Assembly: GCA_017163975.1 (NCBI GenBank)
Contig: JAFFSR010000351.1
Span: 4,237,501 to 4,301,500 of the forward strand
Direction: 5' to 3'
DNA from: Anastatus disparis
Taxonomy: Eukaryota > Arthropoda > Insecta > Hymenoptera > Eupelmidae
DNA: 64,000 bases
The translations under genes were made by a program, and so were the position numbers. Every line of letters starts with the position of its first letter. Position 1 is the stretch's first letter. This document shows, one piece after another, positions 45,401-56,646 of this stretch. The notes beneath the pieces were generated by a model. The model was not told where the DNA came from, searched no databases, and saw only the letters and a program-made list of their open reading frames with translations.

Positions 45401-47800
45401 TCATTGATTCAATTAAGCCTTACTTAATCCAAATAAATTTTTTTCTCAGTGTAGTATCATCTAATATCACCATTTTGTCAATTATTTGAAAAAAAATCGG
45501 AAATATAATGCTTTATACAGTATATATACAAAATAATTGAACTTGTGTATATCAATATCATAACCTCTAAGAAACAAATGAAAACTCATCAATTTCTTAC
45601 CATAAACTATCACAGAGGAACTAAATAAATTATCACAGAGGAAAATAAAATAAAGCGTTTCTTAACTCTTTCTCTTAATTTAAATAAATATTAAAGTTTG
45701 ATTGCACGCATTCATATGAGAACATACATGATGCATCTAGGAACACATGCAGACGAACTTTGAGACGAGTATAAAATTATCAACGTGACACACGTAATAT
45801 ACGTCCGTTCATATGTGTTAACCTAGGTGTATATACGTGTATACCGAGCTATTTTTATACACGTATACCTCGTTGTCTATGCTCGTATAGCGAGGCATGT
45901 AAACGCGGCTAAATAGCGTGGCATACTATTGTACCAAGCTGTTTTTATACACGTATACCTCGTTGTCTATGCTCGTATAGCGAGGCATGTATACGCGGGT
46001 AAATAGCGCGGCATATTATTGTACCAAGCTGTTCATACCGAGGTGTATATTTAGCGCGGTTAATATGCTAGTATACCGAGCTATATTTATACACGTATGC
46101 CTCGTTGTCTATGCTCGTATAGCGAGGCATGTATACGCGGGTAAATTGCGCGGCATACTATTGTACCGAGCTGTTTATACCGTGGTGTATATTTAGCGTG
46201 GTCAATATGCTAGTATACCGAGCTATTTTTATACACGTATGCTCGTATAGCGAGGCATGTATACGCGGGTAAATAGCGCGGCATACTATTGTACCGTGCT
46301 GTTTATACCGCGGTGTATATTCAGCGCGGTTAATATGCTAGTATACCGAGCTATTTTTATACACATATGCCTCGTTGTCTATGCTCGTATAGCAAGGCAT
46401 GTATACGCGGGTAAATAGCACGGAATACTATTGTACCGAGCTATTTATACTGTGGTGTATATTTAGTGCGGTTAATATGCTAGTGTACCGAGCTATTTTT
46501 ATACACGTATGCTCGTACAGCGAGGCATGTATACGCGGGTAAATAGCGCGTCATACTATTGTACAGAGCTGTTTATACCGTGGTGTATATTTAGTGCGGT
46601 TAATATGCTAGTATACCGTGCTATTTTTATACAAGTATGCTCGTATAGCGAGGCATATATACGCGGGTAAATAGCGCGGCATACTAGTGTACCGAGCTGT
46701 TTCTACCGTGGTGTATATTTAGCGTGGTTAATAAGCTAGTATACCGAGCTATTTATACCGTGGTATATATTTAGCATGGTTAATATGCTAGTATACCGAG
46801 CTGTTCATAAAGCGGTGTATATTTAGCGCGGTTAATATACTAGTGTAACGAGCTGTTTATACGGCGGTGTATATTTAGCGCGGTTAATATACTAGTATAC
46901 CGAGCTGTTTATACCGCGGTGTGTATTTAGCGTGGTTGATATGCTAGTATACCAAGCTGTTTATACCGCGGTGTGTATTTAGCGTGGTTAATATGCTAGT
47001 GTACCGAGCTGTTCATACCGCGGTGAGTATGCGCATGTAAATAGCTTGGTTATTTGCGCGTGTATGCGTACTGAGATTACTATGCCGAGGTGTGTGCGCG
47101 CGTATTAATAGCTTGGTTATTTATACGTATATGCATACCGAGGATACTACTGTAAGCTTATACCTAGCTATTGATTCGCGTATACCAGGTTATATATAAT
47201 CGTATACTGCATCATGAATGCACGTGTAAATAGCTTGGTTATGTCACATCATACTATGTATATAATATTATACCGAGTCAAGAAAACACGTGTAAATAGA
47301 TAGGTTATATCGTATCATACATGCACGTCTAATGCGATTGACGCTAGGGCTATTTCTGAGAACTTGTATAAAATATAAGTATATCGAGGATACATCTTTT
47401 AAACGCTTAGTTATAGCAATCGGATTTAAAACCACGGGATTTTTCACGAGTGTGAATAATTTATGCAAGCTCTTTTCGCATGCATATTACATTTGCTAGA
47501 ACGATCTTCGGTTGATATTAAGTATTTTTATAATTAATGAAACGGTCACAAAAAAAGCTACTGTGTAATAATGAAATGTTTACTCGGTATCTCTATATGG
47601 CTTGTTATACGTATTTACTCCTATTGTATATAAAATACTTGACAAATAAAAAAATATCAAATTGTTATTTTGTATCGTATGGTTGATTCAAGAATAGTCA
47701 TGAACCACGATTCAGCATACTGGAGCAAATTTTACCGTTATTAATTTATCACAGGTGGAATTTTGAATTGCCGATCTTCTATGCTACTGTGAATACAGCC
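42490..47800. mobile_element. 5.3-kb palindromic Harbinger-like element
   Basis: Ends GGCTGTATTCACAGTAGC and GCTACTGTGAATACAGCC, target duplication TTA (42,487-42,489 and 47,801-47,803). A TWA target and GG start fit PIF/Harbinger. The arms 42,490-44,938 and about 45,476-47,800 are close complements over 2.4 kb. Each arm holds a tandem array with units of about 130-140 bp: CGCTATTTACCCGCGTATAC, GCCTCGCTATACGAGCATA, and AGCTCGGTATACTAGCATAT. No transposase. The centre (44,939-45,451) is a terminal piece of the CACTGAG family. Frames such as 44,145-44,429 merely read through the array. Confidence 0.85.
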
Positions 47801-47803
47801 TTA

Positions 47804-47836
47804 GTCTCAATAGACAATACAAATGAAAATTTATAA
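47804..47836 (+). pseudogene. C-terminal coding fragment, right half
   Basis: Eleven codons ending at TAA, in frame with 42,487-42,489 across the palindromic element. See the left half. Confidence 0.45.
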
Positions 47837-48197
47837 AAAAAAAACTATCTTAGAAACAACAATGTTTAAATATTTATATTTAATAATGTTATTAAATTAA
47901 AAATGTGTTTATTAGTATAAATTATTTATCTTATCTCATTACTTGATATGTATTACAAAAGAATAATTATTTTTTTGAAGTTGTCTCTATTAAACTTTTA
48001 TTATTTATAAATTTCTAATAATAATAATGTTTAAATATTTAATGCTAATATAGAATGTAAGTTTTTCATTACAAATTATATTTCAAATATATATTGCTAA
48101 TTCTTATGTTTTAAATTACTTTTTATATTTTACTTTTATAATTTATAAAAATATTTTTCAATTTTTTCAATATTGTCGTTTTATTAACCTTACATTT
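47837..48197. other. AT-rich, nothing recognised
   Basis: Low-complexity AT-rich sequence between the coding fragment and the next element; no frame or repeat structure I can support. Confidence 0.55.
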
Positions 48198-48940
48198 AGG
48201 GTAGATGTGGGTATTGCAGCGGAATCGACGTATGATGAATTTTAAACTCATAATAAAAGCTTATAGATGAAGAAAACTTATCACTTTTATTTTTAATAAA
48301 ATATTTAAACATTGATTAACTAGAAAAAAATTAATTTAGCATTTAATTATAGAGTTAAAATTAAGAAAAAACGAATTTAAAATAAAATGTATTTGTGGCT
48401 ATTGCTGCGGCCGTGTTTCTAATGCTGTGTGCCAGTTACTATTGACACTTTTATATATTCCGTTCGAAAAGTTGAGGTTAGGTTTACCACGTGTTATAAT
48501 AATAAAAGGATGCCACAGTAATTCATATTTGGTGATTTTAATGACGCATAATACTAAGGTGTAAAATTAAAATATTAAATATGTGCTAGGTGAAATTTCC
48601 AAAAAATATATAACAAGCAAAGATATATTTTATTTAATAATGATCTTATTTTACATAAAAAAGAATAAAAACAGAAAATATTGTCAAATTTAGGATGCAT
48701 ACGTGATCGCGATTTTACGAAATTTATCAAGATTTTAGAACAGTTCAATTTCAAATAACCAATATTAAATATTTTTAGACTTTTTTTTGTGAGATATATT
48801 TTTAAAAATATTAAATAATACTTATAATATTTGATTATGCATTCAAATATTATTTATGGACTTGGAAAAAATTATTTTTACGAATTTTATATGAAAAAAC
48901 AGTAATTAGCACCTCCGTAGCAATACCCACATCTACCCTA
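48198..48940. mobile_element. 0.74-kb element ending TAGGGTAGATGTGGGTATTGC
   Basis: The terminal inverted repeat of about 25 bp at 48,198 is matched by GCAATACCCACATCTACCC ending at 48,940. The interior is AT-rich and non-coding, with GCGGCCGTGTTTC near 48,410. Confidence 0.75.
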
Positions 48941-49024
48941 TCCCAAGGGGTATTAATACATTAAAATTTATGAAAATATCTAAAATGAAAACGGCTTATT
49001 TTAATAAGTTTCATGCCTAAAAAG

Positions 49025-49150
49025 TGTATTAAACACTATTAAAATGTATAAAAAATGTACGCATGTGTATCAAAGTGTGCATGGTAAAACCATTTTTTAA
49101 TTTCTTACTTAGAAATGTATCGAAGTGTATCGTGTTTTATTAAAATGTAT
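49025..49150. repeat. Minisatellite, AAAGTGTATC orientation
   Basis: Copies of AAAGTGTATTAAACAC, ATCAAAGTGTGC and GAAGTGTATCG, the reverse-complement version of the array at 41,797-42,345. Confidence 0.75.
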
Positions 49151-49164
49151 TATATTACATAAAG

Positions 49165-49500
49165 AGAGCGCGGTGGCGTAACGGATAGAGCTCTTGCCTT
49201 CAACGCGGAGGGCATGGGTTCGAATCCTGGCCAGGTACCTCTAAACTTTTTTTTCGAAAGAAAATTAGTGTAAGTGCCATTTTATATCGCGACTCTCAAA
49301 AATCCGATCTCATTGGGTATCGGTTGATTGTTGGTCACCAAAAGTGGCTGACCATCCATCGGTAGTCAAAGTTTTCGGTATGGTGGGTCTGACAGTCTAG
49401 CCTGATGTAATGTGATAAACAGATACCGGGCGGGGACTCCCTCGACCTCACCATAGAAAAAAGATTAATCATATAGAGGACAATATCCTTTATATATTAA

Positions 49501-49531
<31 letters not shown>
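49165..49531 (+). mobile_element. tRNA-derived SINE, copy 3 (diverged)
   Basis: Same family as the copies at 5,478 and 6,054: A box TGGCGTAACGG, B box GGTTCGAATCC, long A tail. It has several substitutions and small deletions in the body, so it is older. No clear target duplication; it sits inside the minisatellite. Confidence 0.9.
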
Positions 49532-49533
<2 letters not shown>

Positions 49534-50136
49534 TATCAAAGTGTACAAACGTGTGCAAAATAAAACAGGAAAAGGATAATACTCAGAAGTGTATCAAGAT
49601 GTACCATAGTATATTAAAGTGTGTCAAAGTGTGTAAAAGTGTATCAACGTGTACAAACGTGTGCAAAATAAAACAGGAAAAGGTTAATACTCAGAAGTGT
49701 ATCAAGATGTACCATAGTATATTAAAGTGTATCAAAGTGTGTAAAAGTGTATCAAAGTGTACAAACGTGTGCAAAATAAAACAGGAAAAACAATTTAGGC
49801 TAATACTCAGAAGTGTATCAACATGTACCATAGTATATTAAAGTGTGTAAAAGTGTATCAAAGTGTGTAAAAGTGTATCAAAATGTGTCAAAGTGTATCA
49901 AAATGTGTCAAAGTGTATAACATCAAAAAAATTGAGGAAATTTAATTTCAGCTCACTTTTTAAGAAATGTACCAAAGTGTACCAAAGTGTATCTAAGTGT
50001 ATCAGAGTGTATCAAAATGGATCGAGAATAAGGTCTGAAAAATCGCTCTTAGATACATTTTCATACACTTTGATACATTTTTGTATGCTTCAATACACTT
50101 TCATACACTTTTATACATTTTGATACACCGAAAAAT
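49532..50136. repeat. AAGTGTATCAAAGTGTGTAA minisatellite
   Basis: Three higher-order units of about 115 bp with GCAAAATAAAACAGGAAAA as marker (about 49,556, 49,669, 49,774), then simple 10-bp units. At about 50,045 the orientation flips to TACACTTTGATAC. Frames in this stretch (49,551-49,841, 49,863-50,123) are products of the repeat. Confidence 0.9.
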
Positions 50137-51170
50137 TTCCATTCGGGTAAATATATTTGGTTTAATAAATATTTCATTAAGATAATCAAATATATTATTA
50201 AATATTAAAGTAATTTAATGGAAGTGTTAATATAAAATATAATTAAATCAGTGAAATATATTCTTGTTTCAATAACTACTTGATAGAAATAATAAAATAA
50301 ATATATTTGGTTTAATAAATATTTCATTAAGATAATCAAATATATTATTAAACATTAAAGTAATTCAATTGAAGTGTTAATATAATATTTAATTAAATCA
50401 GTGAAATTTATTCTTGTTTCAATAACTACTAGATAGAAATAATAAAATAAATATATTTGGTTTAATAAATATTTCATTAAGAGTCAGCTGTATACCGACA
50501 CAGTTACCTGTTTTACCGAATCTATTTAAAATTTATTTTCTATAAAAACTAATAGCTTCAGGCAGAAATAAAGAGATGGTTTCGATTCGTGTAATAGAAA
50601 GCAATATTTTCTCTAATAAGAATAATTTAATTCCACCGCTTTATTTTCAAGAAAAGTTGGAATAACTTGAAAATCCCATTATTTGACACTAATTTTTTAA
50701 GTTATTCCAACTTTTCTTAAAAACGAAGCAATAAAATGAATTCATACTAATCAAAGAAAATATTACATTTTATTGAACATATCGAAACCATCTCTTTATT
50801 TTTGCCTCTTGTTGCTAATTTTGGGAAAAAAGTCAATTTTTTTATTAGAAAAGGACAGAGATACAGCGGACTCTTAAGATAATCAAATATATTATTAAAC
50901 ATTAAAGTAATTTAATGGAAGTGTTAATATAAAATATAATTAAATCAGTGAAATATATTCTTGATTCAATAACAATTTGATAGAAATAATAAAATAAATA
51001 TATTTGGTTTAATAAATATTTCATTAAGATAATCAAATATATTATTGTACATTAAAGTAATTTAATGGAAGTGTTAATATAAAATATAATTAAATCAGTG
51101 AAATATATTCTTGTTTCAATAACAACTTGATAGAAATAATAGAATAAATATATCCGGTTTAATAAATATA
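50137..51170. repeat. AT-rich satellite, unit about 160 bp
   Basis: Five or more tandem units carrying TTTAATAAATATTTCATTAA and AGTGTTAATATAAAATATAA at about 50,160, 50,310, 50,460 and (after the nested element) 51,000 and 51,150. The array is interrupted at the TTAA of one unit by a hairpin element. Confidence 0.88.
50477..50877. mobile_element. TTAA-flanked hairpin MITE inside the satellite
   Basis: TTAA at both ends; ends GAGTCAGCTGTATACCGACA and TACAGCGGACTC; central hairpin with AAGTTGGAATAACTTGAAAA paired to its complement. Neighbouring satellite units read TTTCATTAAGATAATC without interruption. This shows the empty site and proves the TTAA duplication. Confidence 0.92.
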
Positions 51171-51884
51171 TCTTTAAAAAAAATTTAATATCTGATTTTA
51201 CGTTGCACCTTTCTTGACTTTAAAAAAATAATTTATTGGTTTTCTTTTTGTAAATTCATTGAAATTGGATTTGTTGATTTTAAGGAACCTATTTCTTTAA
51301 ATTGATTGTAATTTTTATTGAAATGCTGATCAAATTTTATGTGTTATGTACAACAAAATATTTTTTTTATACAATCACATATATGATTAATTAAATGACA
51401 ATGTTATTAACTTAGTGAAGCATTTATTTACAATATAAGCTTCTTTAACTTAATCGGATGACCGTTAATTCAAGCAAATATTATATTGATGATTGATCAA
51501 TATTTTTTTATTGTTATTAAAGATTTTGTTAATATTACAAACGATTTACTAAAATAAATATTTAATTACTGTAACAAAATATATAGATAATTTACAAACA
51601 TATTCTATTGTTACAAATAAATATTTTATAAAATTTTATCAGCTGCCTTAATGAAATTGATTTGATTAAATCAATCGAATAATTTAACCAAAACAATAAA
51701 TTTTTCTTTATTTTAAAAAAATATTTATTTTTTTTTAACTTAGGTATTAATTTTTTTTATCCCAACTAAATATTTCAGTGATTTAATAACCTTGCATATT
51801 ACTTCAATCAAAATTAATTTTTATCAACAAAATATTTAATAACTAAATTTATTTCATTGACTCAACTAAATTTTTTTCTCAGTG
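51171..51884. other. Right subterminal region of the 16.6-kb element
   Basis: AT-rich, with repeated TAAATATTT-type phrases, ending AACTAAATTTTTTTCTCAGTG. No gene. Confidence 0.6.
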
Positions 51885-51886
51885 TA

Positions 51887-52111
51887 ATAGAGACAAATCT
51901 GCATTGGTTACACACTGTAAAAATTCTGGCCATAGCTTTGATACAAACATAGGAACCTCAAAGATATTAGACATTGAATGCAATTATCAAAAAAGATTGC
52001 TATCAGAAATGATACATATTAAAAAATATGAAAATTGCAATAATACACGACACTGAAAAATTAAACAACGTATATAATAAATACATAGTTGAATTATTAA
52101 AAAGAAATTAA
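51887..52111 (+). pseudogene. Penelope-like retroelement, C-terminal GIY-YIG endonuclease fragment
   Basis: Reads RDKSALVTHCKNSGHSFDTN, KILDIECNYQKRLLSEMI and HIKK in one frame, then (after a frame change near 52,040) DTEKLNNVYNKYI and a stop at 52,109-52,111. The A-L-x-x-H-C...G-H-x-F-D...I-L-D...Y-x-x-R-L-x-S-E-M-I-x-I-K-K order is what I know from the GIY-YIG endonuclease end of Penelope-like elements. The 5' part is missing and the upstream sequence is 16.6 kb away because of the TA element. Confidence 0.75.
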
Positions 52112-52692
52112 TTTTTTTGATAAAACGGTTTCAAGAATAAATTATTTACAATAAAACGCAATAATTGTTAAATGAGATTAAATATAATTGAATCAGATTC
52201 ATTCATGTGAGTCAAAATCTTGAATCAAATACCAAGTACATAAAGGAACACACTTGCTAGTCACTTTGTACAAATGTAACTCACCTAAATTACCTATTTT
52301 AAAGATTTGTATAACTTGCGAAAATTTTTATTATTAATAGAAATATCTATTATTATATATTTTTATAAAACAAAAATAGTTTGACAGTTATGTAATACCA
52401 CATGTGTAATACTTTTAAGTTTCATTTTTTATTTTTATTGTTACACCTAAAATGTATTATTTTAGGTGATGTTTTTTTAATGTATTGTTGATGAATTTAG
52501 AAATTTTTAATCATTAAGAAACTGTTATCAGTTGTTATTAAATTTTATGTTTTAGCACCATAAGAAGCATCTCTAAAAAATAGAGGAGAAAAGTCGTTTT
52601 TTCTCTTATAGAAATAAAGAAAAATTGAAACAGCTGTGGCTATTAGTTTATTCACATTTAAAAATATTAAAGACAAAGTCTGTTAAAACCAG
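52112..52692. other. AT-rich, probable Penelope-like 3' sequence
   Basis: No gene. AAATAAAGAAAAATTGAAAC near 52,612 is repeated in inverted orientation near 35,270, possibly a terminal repeat of the Penelope-like copy. Confidence 0.4.
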
Positions 52693-53129
52693 TTAAGAGG
52701 CGGTCGGAACCAAATCGGTGACTTGCGGTATATATCAAGTCAGCATTTTTCGCTTTACGATAATATTTTGTATATTTTTATGGCTTAAATTATTTCAAAT
52801 TATTCTTTATATACATGACTAGAGAAAATGACTATATTTTTACCATATGAATGAGTAAATAAATTATTATAAACATTTTTTACAAATATCAAACTGACTT
52901 GAAATATACCGCATGCAAAAAACTGTCGTGTCGATTGTTAGGTGGCATTTTTCGCTTTTTAACAATAATTTGTATATTTTTGTGGCTTTAACTATTTTAA
53001 ATTATTCTTTATATACATGACTAGAGGAAATGACTATATTTTTACCATATGAATAAATGAATAAATTATTATAAGCATTTATTGCAAGCACCGAACTAAG
53101 TCACCGATTTGGTTCCGACCGCCTCTTAA
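52693..53129. mobile_element. TTAA-flanked hairpin MITE, GAGGCGGTCGG ends
   Basis: TTAA at 52,693-52,696 and 53,126-53,129; ends GAGGCGGTCGGAACCAAATC and complement. The interior contains a direct duplication of about 150 bp (GCATTTTTCGCTTTACGATA at about 52,743 and GCATTTTTCGCTTTTTAACA at about 52,945). Confidence 0.88.
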
Positions 53130-53545
53130 CAGACAAAAATGTGTATTACTTTAACAGACCAAATGTCTAAAGGATTTAACAAACAAATGTCTGTTAAAAT
53201 TTTACTTATAAATTGCAGATATTGTCTGTCAATGTACTAAAACTTTTTTTGGGCTTGTTTTCCGTACACATACATACACGTTTTATATATAGTTTTATTT
53301 TTTTTAATTCACGTTTAAATTAATAAATGTACAAGAACTCAAGAAATATTAGAAAGAACGTTTTTTATTATATCTTATATAATATTATATTCGTTTATAA
53401 TATGATATTCATTGTCTAATGAATAGCTTTCGTGACATTTACAATGATATAATTTTAATAATTATTAACAATTTTTATAAACAAATTATAATAATGCGTT
53501 TTTTCAAAAAAAAAAAAATTTATGATATTTTTAGGTCATTTTGAG
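53130..53545. other. AT-rich, nothing recognised
   Basis: Contains a few CAAATGTCTG/AACAGAC phrases but no gene or definable element. Confidence 0.5.
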
Positions 53546-54309
53546 TAAAAAAGGTTCTCATGAATATATTGCTAAAATGAACTGAATCGGCAGAAAAAAA
53601 TCGTAGTTTGAAAAAAAGCGATTTTTCAAAACTTTGACAGCCTATAGCTCAGCTTCTACTGATTTCATTTTAACTCACAATAGCTTAAATTGTTTGTTAA
53701 AATATAAACTTAAAGATTACAATAGTTAGCGACCGTATTTATAATGATTGCATTACCCATTAAGAGGCGGTCGGGACTATTTGCCGCATGCGGTCAGGTG
53801 AGAGAAAAATGTAAAATAATTTTTACTCAGCGATTTACAATTTACTGAAACAATAATATACCCCTAATATTGTCAATAACTCTAGCCATATATATGTAGA
53901 ATAATTATTGATACTAATCTTGTTTGAAAAGTCTAAAATATTGTTGTAAAGCGAAAAATGCAGCGCGAGATAGAACCGGCGTGAGCATATGTATTCATCA
54001 TTCTTTGGTATTACTTTCTCTGTCGCATTAAAGAAAAATACACATGTTTACATCGACTCTATTATGCGCAGAATTTTTCGCTCTACAAAAATATTTTAAA
54101 CTTGTCTTAATAAATTGTAAATCCGTGTATAAAAAATATTTTATATTCTTCTCTCTATTGCAGCGTCACCAAGCGGCAAATGGTTCTGATCGCTTCTCAA
54201 TCGTTCAGAAAAGTGCCGTTTTTTGAAAAATCGCGTTTTTTCAAACTTTGCAATTTTTTTTCTACCGATTCAGTGCATTTTAGCAATATGTTCATGAGAA
54301 CCTTTTTTC
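53546..54309. mobile_element. Inverted-repeat element with nested TTAA element
   Basis: GTTCTCATGAATATATTGCT near 53,553 pairs with its complement ending near 54,303, and the arms extend about 100 bp with some mismatches. Inside, TTAAGAGGCGGTCGGGACTA starts at 53,760. A diverged complement (GGCAAATGGTTCTGATCGC) ends near 54,199, giving a worn copy of the GAGGCGG family. Confidence 0.65.
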
Positions 54310-54854
54310 GAGATTGCATGAACCTTTACTTATATTTCTTATAAGCATTACAATAAATTTTTTTCTCAAATGTAATTTACTGGAAGGATTAAAAGAATTT
54401 AAATATTCTAGAAGAAACATTTCATCTGATTCATTAATGATTTTCATCACTATCAATTTCCGAGTTTTAAAATAATGTATGAAAATTCTATAAATTTTGC
54501 AATAAAAGATCAAAAAGTTTTTCACAAAAAAAACATTTTATTTTTTACTTTTGCATTAAATTTTGTTTCAACTCATTCATATAAAATTGTTTTCACAAAT
54601 TATTATATGCGTTACATCTTTAGTTTGGATAGCATTAAATTAAATTAAATATTACAGTAAACTACATTTTTAAATACTATTATTAGTAATAAGAGTTTAA
54701 AAATCCCTCATTATTTAAAATTACAAAAGTATCTTTTTCATCTTTGTATATTTAATGACTATTAAATAAATGACTTTACTTAGCTACTTCATAACCGTAT
54801 TATAAGTAATAATAAATATTATTACATTTATTTGAATTTAAGCATTTACAAAAA
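54310..54854. other. AT-rich, nothing recognised
   Basis: No frame with recognisable content, no clear repeats. Confidence 0.55.
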
Positions 54855-55055
54855 CACTGCCAAGTGCTTTGGTGTAATGTTTTCTCATAGAGTTCATTGT
54901 GTTAGAGTATTTTGATTTCATTTTGCTTTCTCATAGAAAAATTATTGATCAGTGAAAAAATTTTTTCTATTTTTTCGTTAATTTGTATATATTTAGACTC
55001 AGGGAGTCGAAAAAAGTGGTTTCAAATTAAAATTTTTTCAAAATTTTCAAAATAC
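54855..55055. mobile_element. Left part of a second GCTTTCTCATAG-family element
   Basis: Starts CACTGCCAAGTGCTTTGG like the insertion at 26,420, followed by TTTTGCTTTCTCATAG and a GAGTCGAAAAAAGTGGTTTC segment that is the complement of 29,650-29,670. The LTR retrotransposon interrupts it, and it continues at 63,786. Confidence 0.75.
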
Positions 55056-55308
55056 TGTGGGGCCTGGGACTCCAACCAAAAGCCACACAGTATAGATGAG
55101 AGAAGGTAGAGGTTTTAAGGTTAAGTTAAATGAATACACGAGAGATATGGTTAAGCGTTGTATTTGCTGAAGCCAGGGATACAGTCGGTAGTCAAGTGAG
55201 AGAGCTGACGCTCTCATGCTCACACGTTAACTCGTCTTTAGGGGGTAGGGTCGTTCATACAGTACATGATTGGTTACTCACACTCCTTCACACGTATATA
55301 TCCCCACA
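55056..55308 (-). repeat. 3' LTR
   Basis: 253 bp, TG...CA ends with inverted TGTGGGG/CCCCACA. Differs from the other LTR at one position that I can see (GGGACTCC against GGGGCTCC). Confidence 0.95.
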
Positions 55309-55343
55309 ATACTCCCCCCTTTTTTTTTTTTTTTTTTTTTTTT
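55309..55343 (-). promoter_or_regulatory. Polypurine tract
   Basis: On the minus strand a long A-run followed by GGGGGGAGTAT stands directly before the 3' LTR, as expected for the plus-strand primer. Confidence 0.8.
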
Positions 55344-56385
55344 TTTATTAACAATTGTATTTACTTGCATTACAATAATGATTAATCGTACTCTGGCACT
55401 TATGTACCCCAATTCATTCCGTGCGTAACGTACTTCCATTCATTCCATGCGTAACCATATTTGTAACATTAGCTATTGACATTTTATCTGACTCCCTGGA
55501 TTTTACATTATGCATTTACGTTCGATTTTTACATTTTACATTACATATTTGCTTTAATACCTAGGTAACTGTTTACAAAAAATAAAAAAAAATTTTTAAT
55601 AATGCTGATTTTAAACAATAGAATTATTACAAAATATGGTACTCGCACGTAAATCTCATTTCTCTGTACGCTTAATTACTCGTGCTTAGTTGCACTTTAT
55701 ACTTATTTACACTCCGTGCTTAATTGCACTTATTCATACAACTGTGCTTAATGCACCTACATTACATAACTGTATTTATAGTACTTACTCACGCACCTTA
55801 CTTTGTGCTCACTTGCACTTATGCGTTTTATATATTATTGCGTGCATGAATGCACTTACTATGCTATATATTGCATCTCAAAACTTACTGAATTTACATA
55901 TTTAATTAACTTTAAGCAATTTTATGACAATTTGTACATTATCTATATACTCTTATTTCATACGACGGTATTGAATTATTTTTGGAACTAAACGAGTTAA
56001 TTTTTATGTTTACAATACATATTTTTAAGATTTCATACAATCAATATAACATTCTAATTTTATCACATTTTATGCGTTTAATACGCTCAGTCTTTAAAAC
56101 TATCACATTTATGCGTTTAATACGCTAAGTTTTTACAATGATTATCATACATTGTGCAACCATATGTTACTTGCGCTTAACGCGCTGAATAATAAAGAAC
56201 TTGCATTATTGCCAACCATAAAAAAAACGTCATTTCGCATTAAATATATAATAATATATAACATATGCTTGCACGTCATACATTCTTGACGTAAGTCACA
56301 TTTACTCTAGCATTCTCACACGCATACGCACTATCACTACACTGAGTTCAGTCTTATCTTCTCCTGTGTTCTGCACATCTTCAGC
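55344..56385 (-). other. Retrotransposon 3' untranslated region
   Basis: AT-rich with many short phrases such as TGCGTTTAATACGCT (56,068 and 56,110) and CTTATTTACACT. No convincing frame. Confidence 0.5.
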
Positions 56386-56646
56386 CTAGTACGGCCACCT
56401 GTAGGTGATGTGGAGCAGATCCCCATCTTCAGTGATCCTTGCTCCTTTGTTTTTTAAAAACCTGCGGAGATCCGCGGTGATCCTCACCTTACACTTCCTT
56501 GTGATGAAGGAGAACTCCTGTGGGTAATTCGAAATTAGCCTCTGGATGATGTCTAGGTCGAACTGCCTATTGTTTTTGTTGTTTGCATAATACGACGAAA
56601 GAGGTCCGTCTTGATTCTTGACACCTCTTCCATCGCTGCAGAACAC
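56386..56646 (-). CDS. Unknown 3' frame of the retrotransposon
   Basis: 86-codon frame with FDLDIIQRLISNYPQEFSFI, KVRITADLRRFLKNKG and an ending HITYRWPY. A second frame overlaps its 5' end (56,750-56,553, MEEVSRIKTDLFRRIMQTT), so a longer protein may have been split by a frame change near 56,570. Content is more complex than the surrounding AT-rich DNA, which favours a real but degraded gene. Not recognised as env. Confidence 0.4.
   Translation of the reverse strand: MFCSDGRGVKNQDGPLSSYYANNKNNRQFDLDIIQRLISNYPQEFSFITRKCKVRITADLRRFLKNKGARITEDGDLLHITYRWPY

Larger units (their letters stand above)
35318..51884. mobile_element. 16.6-kb composite TA-flanked element, non-coding
   Basis: Outer ends CACTGAGAAAAAAATTTAG and complement, with TA on both sides. 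The host reading frame (Penelope-like fragment) continues across if the element and one TA are removed, so these are true ends. A second right end of the same family (CTCAGTG, 45,451) lies inside. It matches the left end over several hundred bases, including GGTGCGGGCGGCAC. That points to two merged copies. The interior is AT-rich subterminal repeats plus nested insertions; the only coding trace is at 42,352-42,489 with 47,804-47,836. Confidence 0.75.

Noticed and set aside
44145..46196. Frames reading CIFSAVNMLVYRAIFIHVC on both strands
   Set aside because: Products of the 130-bp satellite in the palindrome arms, repeated with the array.
49551..50123. Frames with repeated KCIKVCKSVSKC-type reading
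   Set aside because: Pure translation of the 10-bp minisatellite.
41797..50136. CRISPR array
   Set aside because: Short regular repeats, but no constant repeat/variable spacer structure, and the DNA is eukaryotic.
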